Source: Azolla caroliniana
Taxonomy: Eukaryota; Polypodiophyta
Direction of reading: 5' to 3'
Assembly (NCBI GenBank): GCA_043228905.1
Contig: JBHGNT010000008.1
Span: 14,136,001 to 14,200,000, forward strand
DNA: 64,000 bases
Below are positions 52,243-63,759 of this stretch, in pieces; within the stretch, counting starts at the first letter, position 1; every line of letters begins with the position of its first letter. The position numbers and the translations under genes were made by a program. The notes beneath the pieces were generated by a model. The model was not told the origin of the DNA, made no database searches, and saw nothing but the letters and a program-made list of their open reading frames with translations.

Positions 52243-52894
52243 ACGGTGGGTAGGCGAGCAAATCGCCGGAGTGGTCGAGTATATAGAGGCGGAGGAGAGA
52301 GCGCACCAGGAACGGTTGCTCGTCACAACCGTAGATCTAGAAACGGCCCGGTCCAAAATCCGGAGCCTTGAACAAGACTTGGACAGGGTCACAAGGGAAA
52401 TGGCTCAAGTGGCTTTGACAACACAAGTCCAAGCACCGGTGACTCCGAGCAATGTACAGAATAAAGCGGCAAATCAACCTGTACATAGCAATCAGACCCC
52501 GGCAACGGAAACCGTTCCGGAGAGAAATGCGGCACAAGCCCAAGAGCTTGCGGATTTAAAGGATGAGCTAGCTGCCCAAGAAGCGCTGAGGAGCCGCGAA
52601 AGAGAATTGAAGACGGCAGCGGAGGCAGAACTCAAAAAGACTGCTGAGAATCTACGCCGGGCCGAGGAGAGCTTACGGAAAGGCCACCAAGCGTACGACC
52701 GGCTCAAGGAGGAGAAGGAGAAAATGCTGCAAGAGAAGGAGAGACTCCGGAGGAACGCCGAAACAGAAGTAGAGCGCCTGAAAGAGGAACTCCGGCAAGT
52801 AAAGGACCGGGAGGACCGGAACCATCGCCAGATCAACGGCAAGCTCAAACAAAAGACGGAGGAATTTGAGCAATTGCACCGGGAGTATAAACGG
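52243..52894. repeat. 652-bp direct repeat flanking Copia-2, right copy
   Basis: Partner of 46083-46734. This copy is not interrupted and runs on into unique sequence. Confidence 0.93.
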
Positions 52895-53816
52895 TTGCAA
52901 ACGGAGCACAAGGAACGGACGGATGAGCTCCGGCAAGCAGTTGATCGGACCGCAACCGCATTCGCCAAGGAACAAGCGGAAAACAGAAGACGGTTGGAAG
53001 AGGCGGAGAAGGTTCGGACAGAGCTCCTCAGGCAACAGCAGGCGGAAAAAGAAAGAGCGGCGGAGGTACTGCAGAGGCTGCAAACGACATATCAAGGGCA
53101 GCTGACGCGCTACAGAGAGCAGGCGGAGGATACGGCAAATCTCATCAAGCAGTTGAAGGAGGAGCGACAAGTGGTGGAAAGCAGAGCACAATGGGAGCAA
53201 GTCGCATCCAGGATATCATGCGGGCCTGGTTGAACCAGACCAAGAGCTTGATTGACAACGGCTCCGTCAAATGGTGGAACCAGTGGGCCACGAACGCGGC
53301 GGAACTCCAATTGCTCCGGGCCGACGTAGAGAACCGGCGGAAGGAGGGAGATGATTGCTATATGCTGAATTCTGAAGATTTCACCGGCATAAGAGATGAG
53401 CTGGCCGAAGACTTTCAAGCCTTGGCAGAGGACCAACTAGAGCAAGTCCGGCAACTTGTAGCTCAGCTGGACGACGACAGGCTGGAGGCGTAGATCCAGT
53501 TTGAAAGCTACGAGAGGTCCCGGATCCGGGGAGAGAAAGAACGAGAACCAGTTACGGTCAACCTCAGTGATGAGGAACCCTTACTGGAAGGAGACCGGAC
53601 CGGAAGCAGTCAAACGGAGATGCCGGAGCCAGAGAGACAAACGGAGCAGCCGGAGTCAGCGAAACAAACGGAGCAGCAGTAGCAAGTAGAGCAGCCGGAG
53701 CAGCCTCAGTCCCAACCGCAACCACAGCAGCAGCAGCAAGCACAGCCGCAGCAACCACAACCGGAAGAACAAGTGGAAATTCTTGAACAAAGTATTTTGG
53801 ACAATTTGGGTGAACA
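52243..53816 (+). pseudogene. Gypsy-4 extra ORF, part 2
   Basis: The first 652 bases repeat 46083-46734. The coiled coil then continues (ELRQAVDRTATAF, LQTTYQGQLTRY) to about 53195, where a one-base loss shifts the frame. The conserved tail follows (RAWLNQTKSLIDN, NAAELQLLRADVENRRKEG). TAG codons at 53491-53493 and about 53680-53682 replace Gln. The Gln/Pro-rich end closes with LEQSILDNLGEQ and a stop near 53816, matching the acidic C-terminal motif of the other elements. Confidence 0.8.
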
Positions 53817-53872
53817 ATGAAGGGGCCGAGAAGGGTTCGACGTACAAGGTACTGTCCCACGGGCGTGCCATG

Positions 53873-54291
53873 TGTTACCGGCCGGCAAGGAGTCCAAAAT
53901 ACGGAGTGAAGGAATTAATTAGATATGGTTGTAAATGAGCATAGTGTGGACGGACGGACTGGAAACGGTATGCCGTTCCAGATCCGGACGGATCCCGAAT
54001 AGGTGCGAGAGGCACCGTTTTGTACTACGGGCCGGAAACCTATTTAAAGGCCCGGACCCCATTGTAATGACAGCGGATAATTAATAGAGCTTATGATGTT
54101 TATACTTCTGTCTTGATTTCCGTTCTGTAATTACTGTTATATCTTACGCGTGCAATTAACCAAAGCATTCTAATCGTGTAACTTACGTAAGTCGGTGTAA
54201 TCGTCGAATCTTAATCCTATGCCGTAATCACCCTTTGGTGAAGTGTCTCCGTGACACCTTGTGTTAGGCCTTGTCCGGTCAGAGAATAACA
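53873..54291 (+). mobile_element. Gypsy-4 3' LTR
   Basis: 419 bp, with no visible difference from the 5' LTR. Confidence 0.95.
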
Positions 54292-54307
54292 TGAGTTTGA
54301 AGGGGAG

Positions 54308-54776
54308 TGTTGAGTGACAAGCTCAACATGGGCCGAATCGACTGAAGAAGCCAAGAGTTGGATCAAACGAAGATCAATTAGCTAGGCCCGAATCGGTTGA
54401 ATAAGTCAAAAGCCAAATCGGTTGCTGGACCTAATCGGTTGGCCGAGTCAAATGGAATCCAACAAGCCTTTAGGGGCCTATTCCTATTTAGTAAATAGGA
54501 ATATTATAGGTTGTTAGTGTCAAATGCGCATTTAATGAGCATTCAAGTACTTGTCAACCCACTCATCAGGGCTTGTATAAAAAGTGCTCTATAAGCACAT
54601 TGTATGTAGTTGAGTACAGAGAATATTTTCTAATAGAAGTTTTGTTGTCTTTCTTTCTTTCATTCGTTCTATCTCTCTCTCCCATCTAATTTCTGTGTAT
54701 ACCTAACTGTTGTATCTCCGAATTACCAACTGTGTACTCTATGTCTTGCACAACGCTTCTACACTCATCTTTTACA
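54308..54776 (+). mobile_element. Copia-5 3' LTR
   Basis: 469 bp starting TGTTGAGTGACAAGCTCAAC after a gaaggggag purine tract and ending TTTTACA. It belongs to the Copia-4 LTR family, with a diverged CT-rich segment near 54650-54680. Gypsy-4 separates it from the Copia-5 coding region. No matching 5' LTR is present. Confidence 0.82.
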
Positions 54777-56937
54777 CTATATTTCTCTAGGCACCATATT
54801 AGTTTAAAAACATCTAGTTAATATAAATTCAAATTACAAATCACTAGTTTAAAAGTCTATATCGTATTCTTGCTAGGGGCTCCGATAAATAATTATATTT
54901 AGAAGCGATTTTGAGGTGCACTTGTGGTGATCATACTTAAGCCCCAAAATGATTCTCCTTAGGAAACAAACTTTGAAATACCTTAGAGTTTTCTTTACTT
55001 AACGAAATGCTCCTAAGTTTTTGTTATTTTCCCAAATGACCTTCGTTAATCAATCTTTGCAAAAGTGGTGATGTGTGCCATTTGACGAATCAATTTTTTC
55101 TCCATTATAACTACAATATGATCAATGCATCTCCTTTAGGGTTGACCCAATGCCTTTTGTGAAAGTATTAAAAAGTTTATCCCAAAATTTTTAATATTTT
55201 CCTAAACAATTTGCATTCTTTTTAGGTTAATTGTACAAGTTGCATGAAAATTGTGAGGTCAATGGCTCTTTGCAATAAAAAAAGGTTGTTGAAGCCATAA
55301 CTCATAAACCTAGATAATGGTTCTTTGTTTTCATGTAACAAAAATGAAACATACCCTTTTATCTTCTTATAAAAGCATAAAAAATATGTCATGACATTGA
55401 CATAATAAAGATGCATAATATACAGAAACATCATGGCCTTTGTTGACCACCTTTTGGTTTAGTGGGAAAGTAAAAGGACTCTTCGTTTTTCTCATAATTC
55501 TCAAGAAATACATGAGTTGATGCTGAGATGTTAACATAATAAAAGATTAATTGATGCAAGCAATAATTGTGGCCTTTGATGGCCACATTTCGGGTGTCCC
55601 GCAAAGGTAGAATAATTGAGGAATCACAATCTCTTGATGGTAAACAGAATTCTAAAAGAGAATGGAATTTATTATATATACATTTACATTTTAGTTATAA
55701 AGTGAGGAGTTTTGTGAATGATAGTTGTTCATGTTCAAGGGAAATAGAATAGACCAATATCCCATGAGTTTTACCTTGGGGTTTTGCATGTTTGCTCACC
55801 GACAACATTTGGAGGGAAGTACAAAGGTCCTTTTTATAATGCCAAACAAAATGGTAATATATGAAGTCCGAGAAACTTGTTTCAAACATTGATACAATAT
55901 GTCGTACCAATTGATACAATTTGAAACTCCTTGCATTACAATAATAATCTAATCTGAGACTTTTGAGCGGTTGCAATCGACAATCACCTCAATCACTTCC
56001 TCATTATTGATCCTAGTGATGCATAATTATATACATGAAATAGCTTAGTCAACAAGGTACAAGTTGAAAAACTCTGATAGGGTTTGTAGATGTGCAGTTT
56101 ATTAAAGCTACTCAAAGCGAGTGGCGTCAACAAATGAGCATATCTTGGACGTTTTGAAATAGTTGGAAAATATTTGGGTGAAAGGGGCAAGGTAAGTGTT
56201 TAGAGACTGAAAAAGAAGGAAAGGAAGAAACCAAAGAAAGATTGAATGTATACATTGTTGAGGCATGAAGGAAAGGTCTTATGGGGTGCGGCATTTGCAT
56301 TCATTTGACTGCCAAAAAAGAAGAACCATATTATTGCACTGGTATCATTGGACAAACTGTGTTCAACACTGATATCTACTACTTTGAATGTAGTTGAAAG
56401 TTTCCTAAAAGAAGAGCAAAATGTTCCACCACCATGTATTTTGATTCATATCATTGCACCCAAAATAAATTATTGTAAAAGGAACTTAAAAAAAGGAGGG
56501 AAAAGGAGATAGATACCTCAATACTCTATGAAAATCACTACAACAATGTGTGGAAAATACTTAGAATCGATAGGGAACAAATTTGTTACCTTACAAGAAG
56601 GAAAATACAAGAGAGAGATTCCAAAGATTGGCACTAAACTTTAGCATAATGTATTATTCTGGAATTTCTAGAAAGATAACAACGAGGATGGTTAGACAAC
56701 AACCGGAAGGGTTAAACTTTGCAATGCAAAAGATAAAGCGATTTGACATTCGACAAAATGACCAAAAGATTACAACATCTCTTTGTTTTCGTGCATGACT
56801 AGTGTTTTCAACACAATCCATGTAGCAAAGGACCCACACTTATGTACATGTGTGCTCATACATGGGGGGTATTTTCACGTGAATCACACACGCGCATCTA
56901 TTCGAATAGAGGGCGAGGTACTACATGATGAGCAGGC
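54777..56937. other. AT-rich intergenic sequence
   Basis: No supported gene, repeat or RNA. The open frames are short and without recognisable motifs. Confidence 0.6.
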
Positions 56938-57167
56938 ATCATGTTCTCATTGCTATATAGATGTGATGCACTCTCGAGCAGATATCATGTTCTCATTGCT
57001 ATATAGATGTGTTGCACTCTCGATCAGATATCATGTTCTCATTGCTATATAGATGTGCTACACTCTCGATCAGATATCATGTTCTCATTGCTAGATAGAT
57101 GTGATGCACTCTTGATCAAATATCATGTTCTCATTGCTAGATAGATGTGTTGAACCCTCAATTGTGG
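56938..57167. repeat. 46-bp minisatellite, five units
   Basis: Units begin at 56938, 56984, 57030, 57076 and 57122, each with atcatgttctcattgcta followed by tagatgtg. Only a few substitutions separate the units. Confidence 0.95.
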
Positions 57168-57399
57168 GATTCATGAGTAAAGTTGTGGAACATTCACATA
57201 AGTTTGAGTCAACAAGCTTCAAAGGTATCTGTGGGACATAGAAAACATTAATAATTTTGTTTGTTGTTTCATAGGGTCCCATCTTTGGGCCTTCGAAGGC
57301 CATAACAAAACATATGTATTTGTTTTTAGATTTGGGACAAGTTGAAGATACATTGGCAAACCCTTGGTGACATGGAAGAAGTAGGTACCATCTCTTGTA

Positions 57400-57700
57400 G
57401 TTGTAGTAACCCTAGAGAAAACCTTAACTCTTGTCTATAAACCACAAATGGTGAAATCATACCCATTTAAACCCACACCAGATAGAGAGAGATACAACCT
57501 AGAAGGCCAAAAACCCTAAAATGTGTGGATCTAAAACCCTCGTTCCCGATCTTTGGAACGCTAAAACCCTAAAAACCGAATGGAACAGCCGAACGCAGAT
57601 CACAAATGTGTGGACCTAAAACCCTAGCTGCCGCCTGCCTGCTTGCCTATCGTTGGAACGCTGAAACCTTAAAAACCGAATGGAGCGCGTAATAATAAGT
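57400..57700. other. Cluster of telo-box-like AAACCCTA words
   Basis: At least five aaaccct(a/c) words occur (for example 57408, 57510, 57534, 57563, 57618). They include an imperfect tandem copy of a roughly 80-bp segment (gtgtgga.ctaaaaccct ... ttggaacgct.aaacc). In plants such words occur in promoters and 5' leaders of growth-related genes and at interstitial telomeric tracts. No adjacent gene start was found. Confidence 0.45.
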
Positions 57701-57741
57701 TGCATCAATGAGAGAGATTATGTCATGTTCAAACGGGTGAT

Positions 57742-58020
57742 CGGAAGTAAGACTGAAACTGCAACCCTAAGAAAAAGAAAGCTATGGGAAGTAAGACAGA
57801 AACTGCAACCCTAAGAAAAAGAAAGCTATCGGAAGTAAGACTGAAATTGCAACGTCAAGAAAAGAAAGCTAATGCAATGATTCCTGCAACCCTAAGAAAA
57901 GGAAGCTAGTGCCATGGCTCCTGCAGCCCTAAGAAAAAGGAAGCTAGTGCCATGAATCCTGCAACCCTAAGAAAAAGGAAGCTAGTGCCATGATTCCTGC
58001 AACCCTAAGAAAAGGAAGAA
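57742..58020. repeat. Minisatellite at the 3' end of the thaumatin-like gene
   Basis: Units centred on gcaaccctaagaaaa..gaagcta repeat about seven times with two alternating linkers: gaagtaagactgaaact in the first three and gtgccatgattcct in the later ones. The last 25 or so codons of the unspliced thaumatin-like frame fall inside it, which makes them doubtful coding sequence. Confidence 0.85.
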
Positions 58021-59362
58021 AAGGAGAATCAAAGCCAATGTGTGTATGTAATGCATAAGAAGAATGGTACCTTAGGGAGGAGGGGGGGCAGAAGACGATG
58101 GAGTAGTTGACGATGGCGGCGGCGGAGGAGGAGGAGGAGGAGGAGGAGTAAGGAGAGCAAGTGAAGGTGCTGGTGGGGTCATCGAAGGCGTAGCTGTAGG
58201 CGGCAGGGCAGGCGCGCTTGAAAGCCTGCGCGTATGGCGATGGCGTGCAGGTGCTAGGGCTGGCGTAAGCGCCGGCGCAGCAGAAGGCGTCGGTCCCGAA
58301 GGCGAGGCAGGCGCTCTTGCAGCCGACCACCCGAGGAGGAGGAGGAGGAGGAGGAGCTGCTTCTGCTGCTGATTCCACCACCTCCACCACGTGCTGCTGC
58401 AGCTGGCTAGGGCAGGCCAGGTTCAGGTTAGTGCTGCACCCCGCCACGCCGCAGGTGTAGGAATCGGAATCATCGGAGGAGATGGAAGTGGAGGAGGAGG
58501 AGGAGGAGGAGGCGGCGTTAATGGGGACGATGGAGATGGGGAGGTTGAAGCCATCGACGAGACTGACATCGTAGAAGTCTTTGCTGCCGCCGGGGCCTGA
58601 AGCCAGGGTGAGCTCCGCCAAAGTGGCGGGCGGAGATGCGCCCATTCCTCCGCATTGGAGGCGGCCGCCGCCACAGTCTCCGGTCTGGCAGGCGGTGGCG
58701 GCGTCGGGAGGCGGCGCCGCCAAAGACGAAGTAGTAGTAGTAGTAGTATTGTTAGGGCAGCCGGTACGGCCCCAGAGTCGGCCGGACCAGCCTGCCGGCG
58801 CCTCTACGTCGCGAGAGTGGCCGGCGGGGAGCGCGAATCCCCCGCCCGCGAGCAGAGGCTGCCCCGCGTTTGGAAGCAGCCCAGGCCAGACCGTGTAGCC
58901 ACACCTGTTCTCAATCCTCAGCCTCCTCTCTCCTCCTCCTCCGCCAGTGCCGCCCGCCCATTTCACACCTGACAAGTCAACGCCTCCCATCTTTTAAACC
59001 ACCCCATGACCACACACACCTCTCTAATGAGACGCGCTAATTGCGTCGAATTACTGGCATGCTAATCACGCCACTCATTTTTTATCACCCGCTAATCGCC
59101 TCAAATTAATTAAGAGGACGCTAATCACGTAGTTAAAAGGACACAGCACGAATTGTATCTCTCTCTCTCTCAAAAACAAGAGATACATATAGATAGATAG
59201 ATAGATTCACATGGGAATTTATTTTTAAGGGCTTCTTTTAAACCACCCCCACCCCGTCTTTACATATTTTATCCACTCACTCACTCACTCACCGCCATGT
59301 AAGGAGGACAAGGAGGTGATGATGATTAGCAGGATGATTAGCGCGCCTGCCCCCCTAAGCAT
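57944..59362 (-). CDS. Thaumatin-like protein (PR-5 family), two exons
   Basis: Exon 1 is 59362-59293 (70 nt) and exon 2 starts at 58968; the 324-nt intron has GT-AG ends in phase 1. Exon 1 encodes a signal peptide (MLRGAG, then a LIILLIII core, ending SSLHG), so the protein is secreted. The mature part starts near VKWAGG. It has all 16 family cysteines, the signature CQTGDCGGGRLQC (117-129), and acidic-cleft candidates in WGRTGC, TLAEL, FYDVS and VDGFN. It is longer than usual because of Ser-, Thr- and Pro-runs. The frame runs to 57944 (364 aa), but a splice donor (AAG|GTACC, last exon base 58071) just after the last Cys (317) may lead to another exon; the final 42 residues are uncertain. 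Exon 2 is GC-rich against an AT-rich background. Family members act in pathogen defence and bind beta-glucans; this role is inferred. Confidence 0.85.
58969..59292 (-). other. Intron of the thaumatin-like gene
   Basis: The donor lies in a gtgagtgagtgagtgag run, with the acceptor ttgacttgtcag. The phase-1 split Gly codon joins the signal peptide to the mature domain in frame over 364 codons. The donor repeat offers alternative GT sites every four bases, all of which would change frame or add sequence. Confidence 0.75.
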
Positions 59363-59433
59363 ATCCGGTTGATCTGAGATTTGGAGCCTTGAACCTTGGG
59401 ATTAGCGTGTGGATTAGGCCGAGAAGCCAGGAG

Positions 59434-59441
59434 CATATATT
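59434..59441 (-). promoter_or_regulatory. Possible TATA box of thaumatin-like gene
   Basis: aaatatatg on the minus strand lies about 75 bases upstream of the exon-1 ATG, a plausible distance for a plant core promoter. No other element was recognised. Confidence 0.35.
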
Positions 59442-59444
59442 TGT

Positions 59445-61145
59445 AATTATGAAATAATTGGTTACAAAAGGGTTACAAATCTCTCTAGATGTAAAAAAGA
59501 GTGTCAAAAGTTCTTTTTCTTTTGGGGGTGTAAAGCTTTCCTTATTGTGGTGTTTGTTGTTAAAAGGACCGACCCACATACGCACACACGACATGACACG
59601 AGAAGTAAGAAGATTGTTGATGGAAACCCGAAGAAACATGTACACACCTACCGGAATTAGACATCATAGCATCTTTCCTTCAAGAACAGACTGACCCGGT
59701 AGCTTCCTTGAAGAGTCGATATGCATTTCACTTATCGAGACGAGAAAATTGATCAAGTGGTTCCTTCTTCTATGTGGGCAATCATGAAACATAAAGAAAT
59801 CATGGGATTTCACCATACAGCAGGTAAATCGTTAATTAAGCTTTATACGTCGTGTTTGGGATCAAATTCAAACTTTAAGAGCAACCTCACCAATAGAGTA
59901 ACGTAAGTGGCTTCAAAAAAATCTTATCGAGGCAACACCAATAGGATATTCACAGTGACAACAAACATTTGATTTGCGGTTTTACCATTGTCACTTCTAA
60001 ATTCTAAACATGAATGATAGCTTCCTTGCCTTGGTAACTATATCAATAACGTCATATTATCAAATAGAGCTTTCAAGGACACGGATGAAATCATCACCCA
60101 ATTCTTGAGCCATCAATAGTTGTCCTTACAGAGATGTAAACTCCAACAATTTCCCCAATTCCTAGTCCACTTATGTAGTGTAGCATGAATTGAGCGAGTA
60201 TAGGAATGGGCTCAATAGGAATCCACATCATGTTGACCCAAATATCAAAGCCACCACCAATAAGTTGTGACATCCTTGCACCCAACTCATTTGAAGCATA
60301 AGATTGGCACAACCAACTCATGTGCTCATATTCCTTCTCGAAGGCTAGTTGTATCATTACATTTTCTTGTTTTGATTCCTTACACAATCATTTGTATATC
60401 CACAGACTTATGAAGGATCACTTTGCAGTAAGTCCATACAATGTATGTTGGACAATGGAAGTTAGTGCCACATAAAGTCATAGATTTCCACTACCATAAG
60501 GACACAATAGAAGCAAGTTCCAATAGAAACTTAATAAAACCAACTTGATTCCAATTTCCTACCATTAATACCATTGCATTGACCTTCTACTTAATGACAT
60601 TGGAGACAAAATTCCAATTTGTTAGGCGCACGCACGCACGCACTCACATACACACATGTTCTTTCCTTAAGCACAAAAGATACCTAATGACAAGTATAAG
60701 TTGCATGTGATCACTCCACTACACCAATAAAGGAGTGATTCTTATAAAGATCTTTTTAGGTCCCATGGATCATATTATCTAGCCTCCCCACGATGTTAAA
60801 ATATCATTGTTATCATCTAAATCTGTGTATGTGTGTTTATTGGTGTAGTAGAATTGTACCCTAGGCGTAAACTATGTTTCTATTAATATATACACTTGAG
60901 CTTAAATCTCTCGAATTTTAATCATCTACAAGATGACACACCGAAATGTAAGGATTGAGGGACATTATCTATAGCAAGAGTGATCATTGATCACAAGCCT
61001 CACACAACCCCGCCTGACCCCATTTTGTTCACTCCATCCTATAGGTAGATACTCTTTCGTATGCAACCTATGAGAAGAAACAAACAAAACAATCGAGCAT
61101 ATCTATATATACACCAAGGCATGTCCATTTAATTACAAGAGAAGC

Positions 61146-61190
<45 letters not shown>

Positions 61191-63683
61191 TGTGCATATT
61201 GAGACTTTTGAGTGACCTTTTTATTCATTTTCTTGTTTGTTTTTGTATTCTTATTCTTCTTTCATCATCATACATTATTATTGATTCGAGGGTTTCAGGA
61301 TCATATATAACATGCTAACTTTAATGTACACCATTTTGTCGTCATTGCAAACAATGTGCCCTTAACGCGGTTTAAATAATAGTAGGGTCATATGAGTCGA
61401 CCTCTCTTCCCAAGTGGGCGTGCAAATGTATATATCCCACTCATGGTAACCAATCGATCATCCACATCTTATCTGATTGGGTTGTTACTTTGACAGAAAT
61501 TTATCTCATACCTATATATGGCGCTGAATTAGGATTCATGAGCATTCCAAGTTGTCTCATAATTAATACTTCGATGATTTATGTATGTTAATGTGCCAAT
61601 GCTCTCATAACTATACTCTTGCTAGATTATATTCCATGAAGCATCTCCACATCATACTGATATAGTTTATTCAAATTTATCTTCAAAGTCTTGCCACTTG
61701 AGTTTCAAGTCTCTCCTCATATCCAAATCATCTCGTTTCTTAGTGACTCCATTAAGTCCACATCTAGATACCTCTCAACATCTTCATGTACAAACTAAAC
61801 TACATATCCTCTATCTAGCTATTACCTTGGTTCTTAAGAATTTACCCAACATTAGGCAAACAACCTTTTCCTTTGCTTGGTGTTGGGGTGTAAGATAAGG
61901 TGGAGAGATCCAAAGCTGGGTCCACCACCACATTTTCAATCAGATTATCTCATTGGATTCTTTTAAAATCTTTCGATGAACATGACACAATATTCATACA
62001 ATGACATTTCGATAAAGGTCTGAAATCATTCAAATCTGATCATGATCAGTCAAACTCTAAACTGACTATTTAGCACGATAAAGACTCCCATGTACAAAAA
62101 GTTCAAAATTGAACTTTAAAAAAACAACTCTATCCAAAATGTTCCGAGTATTTAATTACCGAGGATCAACACTCCTTGACAATCATTTCCAAAACACTTC
62201 ATTTCTCAAATCATGATACATGAAAAATCCACAATTTAGTGGTGCATTAACAAAGACGTACAATTTGAATCTCAATAAACATGCTCAACAGGATCATTCT
62301 GGAGGTTTCTTCATGAAGCAAAGTATGTTCAAATACCTTCTTTGAGCCCCCAAATCTATGAACTAAATAAACACCCTCCAAGACAAGTAACAATACTCGT
62401 AGAACATTGAGAAGATAGCTTGGTAAGAGATCACACAAAATGCAAACATAATGATAGTAAGAGATAAAGCACCCAGCAATGATATCAAATAAGCCAATGG
62501 ATTCTCTGCATTTTTACAAGTTAAAAGAAAAAGAATTGGTGTGCATCTCCTGAAAGCAATACAAAAGTGAATTGCATTTGTACCATGACATGTTAGAGAT
62601 GTCAATTCCAATCATATATTGAAGAAGGAATATATATTGTATTTATGGACAAATATCTAACAATTTGTGGTTTACCGCGCAGTTACTAAATAATGCTTAC
62701 ACAAATTCGCTTTTGTCGGTTAGCAGACATTCATGGTTAGGGGTTACTCGGTTAAATTCCTACATAAACATTTCTTTGTTTGTTACATGACATTAAGGGT
62801 TTAGGGCAATATCCATTAAATTCCTATAAGAATTCCCTTTTTGCTTGTTACATGACAGTTGTTCATTCATGCTTTCTGAATAATGAACTTATTTAAGGTC
62901 ACATTGAATGACCTCACACAAAATCAATGACATTATCAATTTGCAATCCATTGTTTGCAGAGAGCCCTTGCAATAGGCACCATTCCTCTGTTGCTTGAAA
63001 TAAATCGCAAAGTGCTGAAAAACGATATAAATCCCGCAAAGCTTCTTCTTATATACTTTTCTCATGTAAAATGTTGTTAGACCATCGACTTTCAATGGCA
63101 AAGCTCTACAAGAGTTCTAACGAATAGAGTGAAAGGACATATAAGCATCGGGCCAAGACCATTGGTCGTGATTTGGTTAATATACAATTGTTTGCTCCCT
63201 TCAATATTTTCAATCATCCACAATCAGTAAATATGGCTGGCTACTTTCACTTGTTATTATTACTCTTTTCTACATGGATTGTTATGTCTTTTATCATCGG
63301 CGTCCATGTGATTGTGATCGATGATGTGACAGTGGTTTTCCACGGATGAATTGAGGGGCCTTGGCACGCTTTGGCCCGCCCATGGGAAGCTCTTCTAAAC
63401 CCATCACTTGTATAGTGCGTTGTCGTTTAGCTGCGTCCAGCACCCCCAATCGTATTATTTTCAACTTAAAAATATTCTCAAATGAACAAAAACGGAATGG
63501 TACTCAAAATGCAATCGGCTCAGAATTTGTGAGAAAATCATATTGCGAAAAGCTATGAAGTAAAGAGTGAAAAATGGCTATAAGTAAAGAATGTCCATGC
63601 TCCTTGGTATATAAACAAACATATTCGGATGCATATATTCGGTGCAATTTGCATATGAACTAGATTATTAACAATATATTTAC
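59445..63683. other. AT-rich intergenic sequence with short microsatellites
   Basis: No supported gene. Contains a GCAC run near 60628 and a GA run at about 61149-61187. Short open frames here have no recognisable domain. Confidence 0.55.
61149..61187. repeat. (GA)n microsatellite
   Basis: About 39 bp of GA dinucleotides with one interruption, not within a recognised LTR. Confidence 0.9.
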
Positions 63684-63759
63684 CATTTTCGGCTTGCTGA
63701 TAATTCTCTTGCAACTTCTTCTTTGCCGCAACGAGCCGTTGATCCAAGTCCGAAGGATT
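63684..63759 (-). CDS. Candidate internal exon of an unidentified gene
   Basis: The 76-nt segment encodes NPSDLDQRLVAAKKKLQENY and then QQAEN, a charged helical peptide with codon use unlike the AT-rich surroundings. A pyrimidine-rich tract ending in AG precedes it, and a good donor (AATG|GTAAAT) follows. The peptide looks like real protein sequence, but I cannot name the family or find the neighbouring exons. Confidence 0.35.

Larger units (their letters stand above)
38244..54291 (+). mobile_element. Gypsy-4, young full-length Ty3/gypsy
   Basis: The LTRs at 38244-38662 and 53873-54291 are each 419 bp and I see no difference between them. A perfect tgagt duplication flanks the element (38239-38243 and 54292-54296). 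The order is primer site (38669-38684), a single Gag-Pol frame (38714-44551), poly(A) (44609-44635), the extra ORF (44791 to about 53816) and the LTR. Copia-2 interrupts the extra ORF. It is closely related to Gypsy-1. It is inserted just upstream of the 3' LTR of Copia-5. Confidence 0.95.

Noticed and set aside
52492-53200. Ser/Arg-rich minus-strand frames over the Gypsy-4 extra ORF
   Set aside because: They are antisense of the coiled-coil coding sequence, produced by its biased codons. I considered a Grande-like antisense gene but saw no independent support.
56938-57167. CRISPR-like array
   Set aside because: The 46-bp units are contiguous with no unique spacers, and the sequence is plant nuclear DNA; it is a minisatellite.
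58391-58972. Gly/Val/Ala-rich plus-strand frames
   Set aside because: They are antisense shadows of the GC-rich thaumatin-like exon.
60094-60387. 97-codon minus-strand frame
   Set aside because: No recognisable motif, no splice context, and AT-rich flanks. Chance open frame.
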